Assembly: GCF_026586805.1 (NCBI RefSeq)
Contig: NZ_JAPFHA010000002.1
Coordinates: 1-64,000, forward strand
DNA length: 64,000 nt
Direction: 5' to 3'
Source of the DNA: Niveibacterium sp. 24ML
Lineage (GTDB): Bacteria > Pseudomonadota > Gammaproteobacteria > Burkholderiales > Rhodocyclaceae
The notes below the pieces were generated by a model. The model was not told where the DNA came from, made no database searches, and was given only the letters and a program-made list of their open reading frames with translations. The position numbers and the translations under genes are program-made. Shown here piece by piece: positions 33,419-42,887 of this stretch (position 1 is the first letter of the stretch; the number at the start of each line of letters is the position of its first letter).

Positions 33419-35193
33419 TTCGCGCCTGCCGCCATGGGTATTTGCTCAAGGTTGAGCAGGCTCGGCCCGGCTTCGCCCTTGAAGTAGTCATCTTTGGGCA
33501 AGGCATCGCGGAAGTCGCGGTAATCGCCTTCCAGGCTGGCGCGGCGGACGATCGTTGGCCGCAACAGGATCACCAGTTCGGTCTTCTTGCGCGTGTCGTT
33601 GCGGTTCTGGAACAGCGCGCCGAGCAGTGGCACGCTGCTGGCCACCGGCACGGTGTCCTTGTTCAGATCGATCGCGTCTTCCATCAGCCCGCCCATGATC
33701 GCGATGTTGCCGTTCTCGACGCGGATCACCGAGTCCATTTCGCGCGAGCGGATGATCGGGATTTCGTTGGTGATGCCGACCAGCTTGAGGGCTGGATTCG
33801 GATCGGTCACCTTGCCGACGATGCGCGAGAGGCTGGGGCGCACGTTCAGGGTGACGGTGTCGTTGTCACCGATTTCGGGCGTCACGTTCATCACCAGCCC
33901 GATCGGCACCGTATGCACTTCGGTGGTGTAGGTGGTGACCGTCTGGTTCTGGTTCTGGTTGGTGTTTGACTGGATGGTGAAGTACACCGTGTTGTCGACA
34001 ACCTTGAGCACCGCGGTCTGGTTGTTGAGCACCGAAACCTTGGGGCTGGATAGCACCTTCACCGTGCCAAAGGATTCGAGCAGCTTGACCGACCCGTTGA
34101 AACTGCCGCCCGCCGACAGGAAGCCCAGTTCGATCAGGCTGGATGGCGGCGCGGCAATCTTGCCGATGGCCTGCTGCACCACCTGGAAGCCGGTGCCGGA
34201 GAGGTTCAGCTTGCTCCACTCGATGCCCTGCTGGTAGTTCTGCGAAAGATCGACTTCGGCGATGGTGGCTTCGATCAGCACCTGACGACGTGCGCTTTCG
34301 AGCACGCGGTCGAGGAAGGACTGGACTTTCTCGTGCTGGCGGGCCGAGGCGCGCACGGTGATGACGCCCGCTTCCGGGTTGGCGATCACCGAGGCCGCTT
34401 CGCGAAACCGTACCGATGCGCGCCGCGGTGTCTCTTCTGCCGGCGCTGGCGTGGTTGCGCGGGCATTGCCGGGTGCGGCGGCGATGGCCGCAGCGGGCGC
34501 TTCGTCGGGTTCGACGTCGACCAGCTTGTCGGTTTCGCGCAGCAAGTCGCGCACGTTCTGCACCAGGGTCTCCCACAGGCGGTGGCGCGAGGTGTTGTCG
34601 ACCTTCGAGCGTGAGCCGTTGTCGCTGCCGCCGCTCGAACGCGCGCCGATGCCGCCCTGGCCGCTGATGCCGGTGCCGCCGGTCGAGATTTCGGTGGCTG
34701 TGGACACGCTGCCGCTGGTGTCGCGGCTCATGTTGACGTAGTCGACCTTGTAATTGCGCAGGAAGGGCGCGTCCGGCATCACGATCAGGGTGTCGCCCTG
34801 GGTTTCCCAGCGCATGTCGACCTGGCGGGCGATGCGGTTGAGCAACTGCGGCAGGGTCTGGTCAAGTGCATTGAGCGTGACCGTGCCGGCGATGCCGGGG
34901 TGTACGTCGATATTGATACGGGCGTCGCGCGCCAGCGCGAAGAGCAGATCCTGGACCTTGACGTTGTGTACCACCACCGAGTGGGTTTCGGTGCGCGCGC
35001 CGGTCTTTGGGCGCGGGAGCGCGAAGCTCTGCGGGACGGGGTCTGGAATTGGCGCCTGGGCTGTTTGCGCGGTGGCAGTGGCTGGCCCGGCCGAAAGGTG
35101 TTTGCCGCCGTCGGGCACGACCGGGTTTTGGGCGCAACCCGTGAAAAGCAGTGCGGCCATCGAGGCAAGGGCAAAGTCTGCTCGTCGCGTCAT
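33415..35193 (-). CDS. mshL: Outer-membrane secretin MshL (PilQ/GspD family)
   Basis: 592 aa lipoprotein: the signal ends LLFTG|C (Cys20). An STN/N0 domain lies at about 75-140 (VKVQDLLFALARDARINIDV). A Gly/Ser-rich spacer follows, then a second N-domain (about 235-300) and the secretin domain from about 295 to 560 (VLIEATIAEVDLSQNYQQGIEW, VLSSPKVSVLNNQTAVLKVVD, GLVMNVTPEI, PIIRSREMDSVIRVENG). It forms the outer-membrane gate for the pilus. Self-piloting by its lipid anchor is likely. Confidence 0.94.
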   Translation of the reverse strand: MTRRADFALASMAALLFTGCAQNPVVPDGGKHLSAGPATATAQTAQAPIPDPVPQSFALPRPKTGARTETHSVVVHNVKVQDLLFALARDARINIDVHPGIAGTVTLNALDQTLPQLLNRIARQVDMRWETQGDTLIVMPDAPFLRNYKVDYVNMSRDTSGSVSTATEISTGGTGISGQGGIGARSSGGSDNGSRSKVDNTSRHRLWETLVQNVRDLLRETDKLVDVEPDEAPAAAIAAAPGNARATTPAPAEETPRRASVRFREAASVIANPEAGVITVRASARQHEKVQSFLDRVLESARRQVLIEATIAEVDLSQNYQQGIEWSKLNLSGTGFQVVQQAIGKIAAPPSSLIELGFLSAGGSFNGSVKLLESFGTVKVLSSPKVSVLNNQTAVLKVVDNTVYFTIQSNTNQNQNQTVTTYTTEVHTVPIGLVMNVTPEIGDNDTVTLNVRPSLSRIVGKVTDPNPALKLVGITNEIPIIRSREMDSVIRVENGNIAIMGGLMEDAIDLNKDTVPVASSVPLLGALFQNRNDTRKKTELVILLRPTIVRRASLEGDYRDFRDALPKDDYFKGEAGPSLLNLEQIPMAAGAK

Positions 35194-35210
35194 GGGCAGG
35201 GTGCGGCGTC

Positions 35211-36647
35211 CTATGGGGCGGTGGGATCAGATCTCATCTTAACTGAATTCGCTTCTGCGGCGACCGGCACGGCCTTGGCAGGCATGGCCTGGGGCCGCGC
35301 CGGGCGGATGCTCGCGAGCGGGCGGACATAGGGGCGGTCGTTGCGCAACCAGTCTGGCGCGCTGGCCAGTGCTTGCCGGGCTTCGGCGGCGCTGGCGAAG
35401 TCACCCCAGACGACGCCGATGCGCCCGATCGGTTTGCCCGGCGCGACATACAGGTGCACCGGAATGTCCGTGGCGATGGACTCCGCTTTGGCAATCAGGG
35501 TTTCGAGGCCGCGCGCCTTGTCCGGGGCCGCGGCGCCGATCTGGATCGTCCAGCGCTTGCCGTCGGTGCTGCTGACCCAGTTGCGCGACGCCTGAAGCCG
35601 GTTTGCGATCGCGCCGCCCAGGATGTCGGCAAAAGGCGCGGGAGCGACGGGCGCTGCGAGTGCGGCCGGGGGCTGAGCGCGCGGGGCGTGGGGGACGGTG
35701 GGGTGGGCCAGCACGCCGGGGCCGGGCGCAGGAGCAGGCGCCGGCTGCCGCTGCCACCACCATGCACCGAGGGCGGCTGGCAGCAGCAGTGCCAGCAACG
35801 CAAGGCTTGCCGAGCGAAGCGCAAGCGGATCAGGCATGGCGGCGTCACGCGCGGCAAGCCGTACCTCGCGCAGGCCGATGTCGTGCTTGCCGGCCGCGAA
35901 GGCGGCGAGCATGGCCTTGTCCGCCAGCACATTGATGCGGCGGGTGAGGCCCTTTGCGCTGCGCGCGATGGCCGACATGGCCGGGGTTGAGAACGGTGGG
36001 CGCCCGCGGTGGCCGGCGGCCAGCAGGCGGTGGTAGATGTAGGCGTGGGTTTCGGCCGTGGTGAGCGGTGCCAGCTGAAAATGGTGGGTGATGCGGTCGC
36101 GCAGCGCACGTTGGGCATCGGTCGCCAGCAGCTGGTCGAGTTCCGGCTGGCCGAAGAGCACGACTTGCAGCAGCTTGTGGCGTGGCGTTTCAAGGTTGGA
36201 GAGCAGGCGCACCTGTTCCAGCGAGGTTGCGGGCATGGCGTGCGCTTCGTCGACGAGCAGGATGATGCGTCGCGCTTCGCCGTAGAGCGTAATCAGGCGT
36301 TGCTGGATTGCGTCGAGCATGCCCGTATCGGGATTCTCGTCGATCGCGGCGCCTATTTGCGTTGCAATCGTCCGCAGCAGTTGATCGGGCGGCAAGGAAG
36401 GGTTTGCCAGCCAGATCGGCAGGGTCTCGGGCGAGAGTTTCTCGAGCAGCATTCGCAGCAGCATCGTCTTGCCGGCGCCCACTTCGCCGGTGACCTTGAG
36501 CACGCCTTCCTCGAAGCGCAGCGCAAAGAGCAGGGCTTCGAGGGTGGCGCCACGCTCTGCGCCGGCAAAGAAGTAGTCGGGGTTGGCGGTGATGCGGAAG
36601 GGCGCCTCATCAAGCCCGAAATGTTCAAGGTAGAGGGTGCTGCTCAC
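35211..36647 (-). CDS. mshM: MshM/ExeA-like AAA ATPase fused to a periplasmic SPOR-like domain
   Basis: 478 aa. ExeA/MshM-type AAA domain at about 1-270: YLEHFGLDEAPFRITANPDYFF, Walker A GEVGAGKT (54-61), Walker B IILLVDEAHAM. One membrane helix (SLALLALLLPAALGAWWW, about 280-297) and a Pro/Ala linker lead to a SPOR-like C-terminal domain at about 360-445 (WTIQIGAAAPDKARGLETLIAKAES, VWGDFASAAEARQALASAP). SPOR domains bind denuded peptidoglycan, so the protein could couple ATP hydrolysis to placing the secretin in the wall. Vibrio MshM lacks this extension; ExeA has a different wall-binding domain. Confidence 0.88.
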   Translation of the reverse strand: MSSTLYLEHFGLDEAPFRITANPDYFFAGAERGATLEALLFALRFEEGVLKVTGEVGAGKTMLLRMLLEKLSPETLPIWLANPSLPPDQLLRTIATQIGAAIDENPDTGMLDAIQQRLITLYGEARRIILLVDEAHAMPATSLEQVRLLSNLETPRHKLLQVVLFGQPELDQLLATDAQRALRDRITHHFQLAPLTTAETHAYIYHRLLAAGHRGRPPFSTPAMSAIARSAKGLTRRINVLADKAMLAAFAAGKHDIGLREVRLAARDAAMPDPLALRSASLALLALLLPAALGAWWWQRQPAPAPAPGPGVLAHPTVPHAPRAQPPAALAAPVAPAPFADILGGAIANRLQASRNWVSSTDGKRWTIQIGAAAPDKARGLETLIAKAESIATDIPVHLYVAPGKPIGRIGVVWGDFASAAEARQALASAPDWLRNDRPYVRPLASIRPARPQAMPAKAVPVAAEANSVKMRSDPTAP

Positions 36648-36650
36648 GGC

Positions 36651-38060
36651 CTATTCCTCACGGCCATCTCCGGTGGGCATCTTGAGCCCGAGGACGTTGA
36701 TGCGCCCGTACAGCGTGGTGCGGTGAATGCCGAGCAGCCGCGCCGCCTGCGACATGCTGCCGCGCGCGCTGGCCAGCGCTGATTCGATGTAGCGGCGCTC
36801 GGTACGGCGCATCGCTTCATCGAGCGAGAAGCCCTCGCCTAGGATGTCCGGCGGCAGCGGCTCGTCGGCTGCTCGCAGCGCGGGGTCGAGGTCAAGCTCG
36901 GCCGCCAGTTGTACCCGCGCCACCGTTTCGCCGGCATAGCGCGCCAGGAGGCGCAACACGATGTTGCGCAGCTCGCGCACGTTGCCGGGGAAGCTGTAGT
37001 CGCCCCACAGCGCGCTGGCGTCGCGCCCAAGCGTGAAGGGCGGCAATCCGGATTCGGCCGCCAGCAGCGGCAGGAAGTGTTGCAGCAGGACGAAGCGGTC
37101 GTCGCCGAGTGTTCGCAGCGGCGGCATCTGCAGGTTGAGCACGCTGAGGCGGTGGTAGAGGTCGGCGCGGAAACGCCCGGCCTTGACCTCTTCGCGAAGG
37201 TTGCGGTTGGTGGCGGCAATGATGCGGGCGCTGGCGCGCCGTGCGGTGGTCTCGCCCACGCGCAGGTACTCACCGTTTTCGAGCGTGCGCAGCAGCTTCG
37301 GTTGCAGGTCCAGCGGCAGTTCGCCGACCTCGTCCAGCAACAGGGTGCCGTCGCCCGCTTCTTCGAAGAACCCTGCGCGCGCACCGGTTGCGCCGGTGAA
37401 GGCCCCGCGCGCATGGCCGAAGAGCGCGGCCTCGATCAGGCCGGGCGCGATCGCGGCGCAGTTCACCGCAACGAAGGGTTTCTTTGCCCGGTTGCTGGTT
37501 TCGTGCAGGGCTTGGGCCGCGACTTCCTTACCGGTGCCGGATTCACCTTCGAGCAGCAGCGGGAAGGGGGCGTCGGCCAGACGCAGCAACTGAGCCCGCA
37601 GCGCCTGCATCGGCGCCGATTCGCCGACCAGGCGCATACGTTGTGGCTTCTGCGCGCGCGCGTTGCGCGTGTGGCCCACGGCGCGCAGAAGGGCGTCGCG
37701 CAACAGCGGCGGTGAGGCGGGTTTGGCGTGGAATTCAAAGGCGCCGATCGCGCGGGCATGGCGGGCGCTGGCGAGGGCATCCTGGCCGGAGAGCACGACG
37801 ATGTGCAGTTCCGGGGCGGCGCTGAGCAGCTCGCCGACAAGGGCGAGACCCTCGTCCGGGCGATGCGGGGCCGGCGGCAGGCCCAGGTCGACGAGGGCGG
37901 CGTCGATCGGGCGCGTGCTATTGCGGACCAGGGCAATGGCTTCCGGGCGTGAGCCTGCGGCAAGCGTGTCGAACTCGGGCTCGAATGCCCAGGCCAGGGT
38001 TTCAACGATGGAGGGGTCGTCGTCGACAAGCAGTAAGAGTGGGCGGTTGGTGTCAGGCAC
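36651..38060 (-). CDS. Sigma54-activating response regulator (PrsR-like)
   Basis: 469 aa, NtrC-class. A receiver domain (about 1-125) has the acidic pocket VDDD and the phospho-acceptor Asp58 in ALVDLGLP. The AAA+ domain has GESGTGKE at about 170, the sigma54-contact loop GAFTGA at about 216-221, TLLLDEVGELPLDLQPKLLR and a Fis-type helix-turn-helix at the C-terminus (SQAARLLGIHRTTLYGRI). It heads the pilus operon, 3 bases before mshM. The likely partner kinase is at 21948-23657, and a sigma54-type promoter lies before the prepilin gene. Confidence 0.93.
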   Translation of the reverse strand: MPDTNRPLLLLVDDDPSIVETLAWAFEPEFDTLAAGSRPEAIALVRNSTRPIDAALVDLGLPPAPHRPDEGLALVGELLSAAPELHIVVLSGQDALASARHARAIGAFEFHAKPASPPLLRDALLRAVGHTRNARAQKPQRMRLVGESAPMQALRAQLLRLADAPFPLLLEGESGTGKEVAAQALHETSNRAKKPFVAVNCAAIAPGLIEAALFGHARGAFTGATGARAGFFEEAGDGTLLLDEVGELPLDLQPKLLRTLENGEYLRVGETTARRASARIIAATNRNLREEVKAGRFRADLYHRLSVLNLQMPPLRTLGDDRFVLLQHFLPLLAAESGLPPFTLGRDASALWGDYSFPGNVRELRNIVLRLLARYAGETVARVQLAAELDLDPALRAADEPLPPDILGEGFSLDEAMRRTERRYIESALASARGSMSQAARLLGIHRTTLYGRINVLGLKMPTGDGREE

Positions 38061-38186
38061 TGGCTTGGCTGTCGAAATTCGGACAGCTGCGAGTGTAGAC
38101 CGACTTCATCTCCCCGGCGAGGCAGAAAAAAGTGTAAGAGATGTTGCGTCGCGGCATCGCTCGTCGGTGGCGCGTCTGCGCTCTGC

Positions 38187-38192
38187 TAAAAT
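38187..38192 (+). promoter_or_regulatory. Possible -10 box of the mla operon
   Basis: TAAAAT lies 31 bases upstream of the mlaF GTG, in the 162-base divergent spacer. No good -35 box is seen at the right distance, so this is a weak call. Confidence 0.35.
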
Positions 38193-38222
38193 CCATGCCC
38201 TTTCGCTTCCCCCGCCAATACC

Positions 38223-39029
38223 GTGTCCGACGCGCTTGTCGAAGTCCGCAACGTCACTTTTGATTACCAGGGCCGCCAGGTTCTGCGTGGCGTCGACCTG
38301 GTCGTGCCGCGCGGCAAGGTTGTGGCAATCATGGGCGGTTCGGGCTCTGGCAAGACCACGCTGCTGTCGCTGATCGGCGGGCAGTTGCGGCCGCGTGAGG
38401 GGCAGGTGCTGGTCGATGGTCAGCATGTGGCATCGCTGCCGCGCGAAGCGTTGTACCGTCTGCGCCGCCGCATGGGGATGCTGTTCCAGTTCGGCGCCTT
38501 GTTCACGGACTTGTCGGTGTTCGACAACGTGGCGTTCCCGCTGCGCGAGCACACCGAATTGCCTGAGGAACTGATCCGCGATCTGGTGCTGATGAAGCTG
38601 CACGCGGTTGGCCTGCGCGGTGCCGCAAAGCTGCGGCCGAGCGAGCTGTCGGGCGGCATGGCGCGCCGCGTCGCGATGGCGCGGGCGACGGCGCTTGATC
38701 CGATGCTGATGATGTACGACGAGCCCTTTGCCGGGCTGGACCCGATCTCGCTTGGCGTGATCGGGCAGTTGATCCGGCGCTTGAACGATGCGCTGGGCGC
38801 GGCGTCGATTCTGGTGACGCACGATGTCGTCGAGTCGCTCGAGATCGTCGACTACGTGTACTTCATTGGCGAGGGGCGCGTCGTCGCGCAGGGTACGCCA
38901 GACGAAATCCGCGCCTCGACCGACCCGTATGTGCATCAGTTCGTGCATTCCGAAATCGAGGGGCCGGTGCACTTTCATGTGCCTTCCAATCACTACGCCA
39001 CGGCTTTGCTGGGCGGGGAGGGCGCATGA
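38223..39029 (+). CDS. mlaF: Phospholipid transport ATPase MlaF
   Basis: 268 aa from GTG at 38223. ABC ATPase of the MlaFEDB inner-membrane complex that moves phospholipids between membranes to keep outer-membrane asymmetry. Walker [11 protein letters not shown], signature [14 protein letters not shown], Walker [14 protein letters not shown] and H-loop LVTHDV are present. It is first of a chain in which every junction to yadH is an ATGA/GTGA overlap. Confidence 0.94.
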   Translation: MSDALVEVRNVTFDYQGRQVLRGVDLVVPRGKVVAIMGGSGSGKTTLLSLIGGQLRPREGQVLVDGQHVASLPREALYRLRRRMGMLFQFGALFTDLSVFDNVAFPLREHTELPEELIRDLVLMKLHAVGLRGAAKLRPSELSGGMARRVAMARATALDPMLMMYDEPFAGLDPISLGVIGQLIRRLNDALGAASILVTHDVVESLEIVDYVYFIGEGRVVAQGTPDEIRASTDPYVHQFVHSEIEGPVHFHVPSNHYATALLGGEGA

Positions 39030-39823
39030 AAGCGATAAGCGATCTGCTGCGGCGGCTTGGGGCGCTGATCGTCAATGCGGTCTGGCGCCTTGGATTCGCG
39101 GTGCGATTCTTCTTCGGCCTGCTCGCGTTTTCAGGCCAGAGTGTCCGCCGCTTCCGCTCGCTGACCATGCGCGAGATCTACATGAGCGGCGTGCTCTCGC
39201 TGCTGATCATTTCGGTGTCCGGCTTGTTCGTCGGGCTGGTGCTCGGCCTGCAGGGCTTTGAAACACTGCAGCGCTTCGGTTCGAGCGATGCGCTCGGTAC
39301 GCTGGTGGCTTTGTCGCTGGTGCGGGAACTCGGCCCGGTGGTGGCGGCGCTGCTGTTTGCGAGCCGCGCCGGCACCGCCGTGACGGCAGAGATCGGGCTG
39401 ATGAAGACGACCGAGCAGCTCAAGGCGATGGACATGATGGCGGTGAACCCGATCTCCCGCGTGGTGGCGCCGCGCTTCTGGGGCGGCGTCATCGCGATGC
39501 CGCTGCTGGCCGCCTTGTTCTCTGCGATGGGCATTTTCGGCGGTTGGCTGATCGGCGTGGTGCTCATCGGTGTCGATGCCGGCTCGTTCTGGTCGCAGAT
39601 GCAGGCGGCGGTCGATTTTCGCTATGACATCCTGAACGGTGTCATCAAGAGTTTTGTGTTCGGCGTGGCGGTTTCGCTGATCGCGGTGTTCGAGGGGTGG
39701 GACTGTGTGCCGACCGCCGAGGGCATTTCGCGGGCGATCACGCGCACCGTGGTCAGTTCGGCGCTGACAGTGCTTGCGCTCGACTTCGTGCTGACCTCGT
39801 TCATGTTCCGGGAGCTTTCATGA
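39026..39823 (+). CDS. mlaE: Phospholipid transport permease MlaE
   Basis: 265 aa, five to six membrane helices, of the MlaE/YrbE permease family. An amphipathic N-terminal helix precedes [32 protein letters not shown], and later come [42 protein letters not shown] and [19 protein letters not shown], strong family blocks. It overlaps mlaF and mlaD by 4 bases each. Confidence 0.95.
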   Translation: MKAISDLLRRLGALIVNAVWRLGFAVRFFFGLLAFSGQSVRRFRSLTMREIYMSGVLSLLIISVSGLFVGLVLGLQGFETLQRFGSSDALGTLVALSLVRELGPVVAALLFASRAGTAVTAEIGLMKTTEQLKAMDMMAVNPISRVVAPRFWGGVIAMPLLAALFSAMGIFGGWLIGVVLIGVDAGSFWSQMQAAVDFRYDILNGVIKSFVFGVAVSLIAVFEGWDCVPTAEGISRAITRTVVSSALTVLALDFVLTSFMFRELS

Positions 39824-40293
39824 ATCGTTCGACGGTAGACCTTGGCGTCGGCGTCTTCACCCTGATTGGCGTGGCGGCGGTGCTGTTCCTGTCGCTCAAG
39901 GTGGGCAATCTTGGCGGTGAGAAGATCGAGACGCCGTATCAGGTGCAGGCGCGCTTTGACAACATCGGCGGGCTCAAGGTGCGCGCGCCGGTCAAGGCCT
40001 CTGGCGTGCTGGTCGGGCGGGTGGTGGGCATCCACTACGACACTGAAAAGTACCAGGCGACGGTCACGCTCAACGTGGATAGTCGCTACACCTTCTCGCG
40101 CGATACGTTTGCCACGATCAATACCGCAGGCTTGCTTGGCGAGCAGTACATTGCCCTGAAGCCGGGTGGCGACGAGCAGAACCTGAAGTCGGGCGATGTG
40201 ATCAGCAAGACGCAATCGGCAATGGTGCTTGAAGACATGATTGGCCGCTTCCTGTTCGAGAAGGCATCGGAGGGCGCCTCGGGCGCCAAGTGA
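39820..40293 (+). CDS. mlaD: MCE-domain lipid-binding protein MlaD
   Basis: 157 aa from ATG at 39820, overlapping mlaE. An N-terminal membrane helix ([21 protein letters not shown]) anchors one MCE domain (about 38-115: [41 protein letters not shown]). Hexameric MlaD forms the periplasmic lipid channel on MlaFE. Normal length; it ends with a short Gly/Ala tail. Confidence 0.94.
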   Translation: MNRSTVDLGVGVFTLIGVAAVLFLSLKVGNLGGEKIETPYQVQARFDNIGGLKVRAPVKASGVLVGRVVGIHYDTEKYQATVTLNVDSRYTFSRDTFATINTAGLLGEQYIALKPGGDEQNLKSGDVISKTQSAMVLEDMIGRFLFEKASEGASGAK

Positions 40294-41048
40294 TGCGCGG
40301 CCTGGCCTTGCTCGCCTCCTGCTGCCTTGCCGTCGCCGCGACGCCGGTTGCGGCGCAGTCGGCCGATGATCCGGCCGAGTCCTTCAACCGGGCCATGTAC
40401 GGCTTCAACGACGGGCTCGACCGCGCTGCGCTCAAGCCGCTGGCGCAAGCCTACGATTTCGTGGCGCCACTGCCGGTGAAGGTCGGCTTCACGAACTTCA
40501 TCAACAACTTTCGTGACATTCCGAATGCGATCAACAACTTGCTGCAGGGCAAGCTGGTCAGCGCCGTTTCGGATGTCGGGCGGATCGCGCTCAATTCGAG
40601 CTTTGGCATTCTGGGCGTGATCGACGTTGCGACCGAGTTCGGGCTTGAGCGCCACAACGAAGACTTTGGTCAGACCTTGGGCAAGTGGGGCGTGCCCAGC
40701 GGCCCCTATCTCGTGCTGCCCTTCTACGGCCCCAGCACGGTTCGCGATACGGCCGCGCTGCCGGTGGACTACGCCTTCGCGGGCCGCCACCTGGTGATCG
40801 AGCGCGTTGCAATTCGCAACACGCTGACCGGCTTCGAACTGATCAACGACCGCGCCGCCCTGCTTGGCGCGGAAAAGGCGCTGGATGAGGCGGCGCTTGA
40901 TAAATATGCCTTCATCCGCAATTTCTACCTGCAGCGTCGGCAGAGCCTCGTCTACGACGGCAACCCGCCGCGCCCCAAGGAAGAAGATGATTATTGGGAT
41001 GAATCGACTGAAGCCGCCCCGGATGCGGCCGTGAAAGGGAATCCATGA
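40290..41048 (+). CDS. mlaA: Outer-membrane phospholipid removal protein MlaA (VacJ)
   Basis: 252 aa from GTG at 40290 (ATG at 40293 is also possible). MlaA sits in the outer membrane and removes misplaced phospholipid, passing it to MlaC. DPAESFNRAMYGFNDGLDRAALKPLAQAYDF and GPYLVLPFYGPSTVRDTAALPVD are the VacJ signature. The leader is unusual: cysteines come at 11-12 (LLASCC) with a very short n-region, and a normal cleavage site VAAQS follows, so it is unclear whether it is lipidated. Confidence 0.92.
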   Translation: MMRGLALLASCCLAVAATPVAAQSADDPAESFNRAMYGFNDGLDRAALKPLAQAYDFVAPLPVKVGFTNFINNFRDIPNAINNLLQGKLVSAVSDVGRIALNSSFGILGVIDVATEFGLERHNEDFGQTLGKWGVPSGPYLVLPFYGPSTVRDTAALPVDYAFAGRHLVIERVAIRNTLTGFELINDRAALLGAEKALDEAALDKYAFIRNFYLQRRQSLVYDGNPPRPKEEDDYWDESTEAAPDAAVKGNP

Positions 41049-41689
41049 AGTTGATGCCGCAATGCCTGGCCCGTGGCGCAGCCGCGCTCTCTGCCCTGCT
41101 GCTCAGCGCTGCCGCCCTGGCAGGGCCGGCGCCGGACGAGTTGATTCGTGGTGTCGCAACCGATGTGCAGACCATCGTTCGTCAGGACAAGGCGATCCAG
41201 TCCGGCGACATGAGCAAGGTACTGGCGCTGGTGGATGCGAAGGTTCTGCCGCACTTTGATTTTTCGCGCATGACGGCGCTGGCGGTCGGGCGTGACTGGC
41301 GTAGTGCCACGCCTACGCAAAAGAGCGAGCTGACAACCGAGTTCCGCACGCTGCTGGTGCGCAGTTACGCCAATGCGGTGGTGCGCTTCAAGGACTACGA
41401 GATCACCGTGAAGCCGCTCAAGCTCAAGCCCGAAGACACCGAAGTGACGGTGCGATCGGACGTTCGCAAGGCAGGCTCGCCGGCGGATTCGGTCGACTAC
41501 ACCCTGTACAAGAAGGGCGAAGACTGGAAGGTCTACGATGTGGCGGTCGCTGGCGTCAGCCTGATCACCAACTATCGCGATTCCTTCGGCGCCGAAATCA
41601 AGGCGGGTGGCATTGACGGACTGGTCAAGTCTTTGCGCGGCAAGAACACGCAGAACGCTGGCCCGGCCGAGGCTACGGGCAAGAAATGA
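41045..41689 (+). CDS. mlaC: Periplasmic phospholipid-binding protein MlaC
   Basis: 214 aa with a signal peptide (ALSALLLSAAALAGPA). MlaC ferries phospholipids across the periplasm between MlaA and MlaFEDB. Family landmarks are FSRMTALAVGRDWRSATPTQKSEL, EFRTLLVRSYANAV and the C-terminal WKVYDVAVAGVSLITNYRDSF. The start and stop overlap the neighbouring genes by 4 bases. Confidence 0.94.
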   Translation: MKLMPQCLARGAAALSALLLSAAALAGPAPDELIRGVATDVQTIVRQDKAIQSGDMSKVLALVDAKVLPHFDFSRMTALAVGRDWRSATPTQKSELTTEFRTLLVRSYANAVVRFKDYEITVKPLKLKPEDTEVTVRSDVRKAGSPADSVDYTLYKKGEDWKVYDVAVAGVSLITNYRDSFGAEIKAGGIDGLVKSLRGKNTQNAGPAEATGKK

Positions 41690-41991
41690 TTCGCGAGGAA
41701 GGCGATCGCCTCAAGATCGAGGGCAGGATCACGATGGAGACCGCGGCGGGCCTGCTCGACGCTGGCCGCGCGCTCTGTGGGCAGATTGAGTGCAGCAGTG
41801 GGCGGGTGATCGACCTTTCGGGGGTAACCGCGGTCGATTCCGCTGCGATCGCCGTCGTGTTGGCCTGGATGCGGGCGGCCCGGGCGAGTGGCCGCAGCCT
41901 GCGACTTGAGGGTGTGCCGCAACAGTTGCGCTCGCTCGCTTCGCTCTACGACCTGAGCGACCTGCTGCCGCTGGACGCCCCTGCAACATGA
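41686..41991 (+). CDS. mlaB: STAS-domain protein MlaB
   Basis: 101 aa, a single STAS domain (LKIEGRITMETAAGLLDAGRALC, VIDLSGVTAVDSAAIAVVLAWMR). MlaB binds MlaF in the cytoplasm and supports assembly and activity of the transporter. The Ser in VDSAA is where the functional Ser/Thr is found in the family. Coupled by 4-base overlaps to mlaC and the next ABC gene. Confidence 0.9.
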   Translation: MIREEGDRLKIEGRITMETAAGLLDAGRALCGQIECSSGRVIDLSGVTAVDSAAIAVVLAWMRAARASGRSLRLEGVPQQLRSLASLYDLSDLLPLDAPAT

Positions 41992-42887
41992 GCGCCGCGA
42001 TCGCGGTTCGCGGGGCCGTCAAGACCTACGGTGACGTGCGGGCGCTTGGCGGTGTCGACCTCGAAATCCAGCCCGGCGAATTCTTTGGCCTGCTCGGCCC
42101 TAACGGCGCCGGCAAAACCACGCTGATCTCCGCGCTTGCCGGCTTGGTCAGGCTCAGCGAAGGCCGCATCGCGGTGATGGGGCTCGACGTGGTCGACGAT
42201 TACCGTGTCGCGCGGCGGATGCTTGGCGTGGTGCCGCAGGAGTTGGTATTCGACCCCTTCTTCACCGTGCGCGAAATGCTGCGCTTGCAGTCCGGCTATT
42301 TCGGGCTGGGGCGCAATGATGACTGGATCGACGAGCTGCTCGCCAATCTTGATCTGACGCGCAAGGCAGACGCCAACATGCGCCAGCTTTCCGGCGGCAT
42401 GAAGCGCCGCGTGCTGGTGGCGCAGGCGCTGGTTCATCGCCCGCCGGTCATCGTGCTCGACGAGCCGACCGCCGGCGTCGATGTCGAGTTGCGGCAGGGC
42501 TTGTGGGCCTTCGTGCGCAAGCTGAACGAGCAGGGCCACACCATCGTGCTCACCACTCACTACCTCGAAGAGGCGCAGACCCTCTGCAACCGCATCGCAA
42601 TGCTCAAGGCCGGGCGCGTGGTGGCGCTGGATGACACGGCGAACCTGTTGCGCGCCGTCGATGGGCACACGCTGCGCGTCAAGGTCGAAGGCGTATTGCC
42701 GGCTGACCTGGGCGGCGCACCGCCCGAGCGTGACGGCGACTGGTGGGTGTTCTCGTCGGAAGACTACGGGCAACTCGCCGAGCGCCTGGTGCGTTTGCGC
42801 AGTGCGGGCGTGCAGATCAGCGAATTCGAGGTCGGCCAGCCCGATCTGGAAAAAGTGTTCGTCGATGTGATGCGGAGGGCTGGATGA
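41988..42887 (+). CDS. yadG: ABC-2 type transporter ATPase (YadG-like)
   Basis: 299 aa. ABC ATPase with Walker A GPNGAGKTTL, signature LSGGMKRRVLVAQA, Walker B IVLDEPTAGVD and a C-terminal regulatory stretch of about 80 residues. It pairs with the permease encoded next. This pair follows mlaB in many betaproteobacteria; the substrate is not known. 4-base overlaps on both sides. Confidence 0.9.
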   Translation: MSAAIAVRGAVKTYGDVRALGGVDLEIQPGEFFGLLGPNGAGKTTLISALAGLVRLSEGRIAVMGLDVVDDYRVARRMLGVVPQELVFDPFFTVREMLRLQSGYFGLGRNDDWIDELLANLDLTRKADANMRQLSGGMKRRVLVAQALVHRPPVIVLDEPTAGVDVELRQGLWAFVRKLNEQGHTIVLTTHYLEEAQTLCNRIAMLKAGRVVALDDTANLLRAVDGHTLRVKVEGVLPADLGGAPPERDGDWWVFSSEDYGQLAERLVRLRSAGVQISEFEVGQPDLEKVFVDVMRRAG

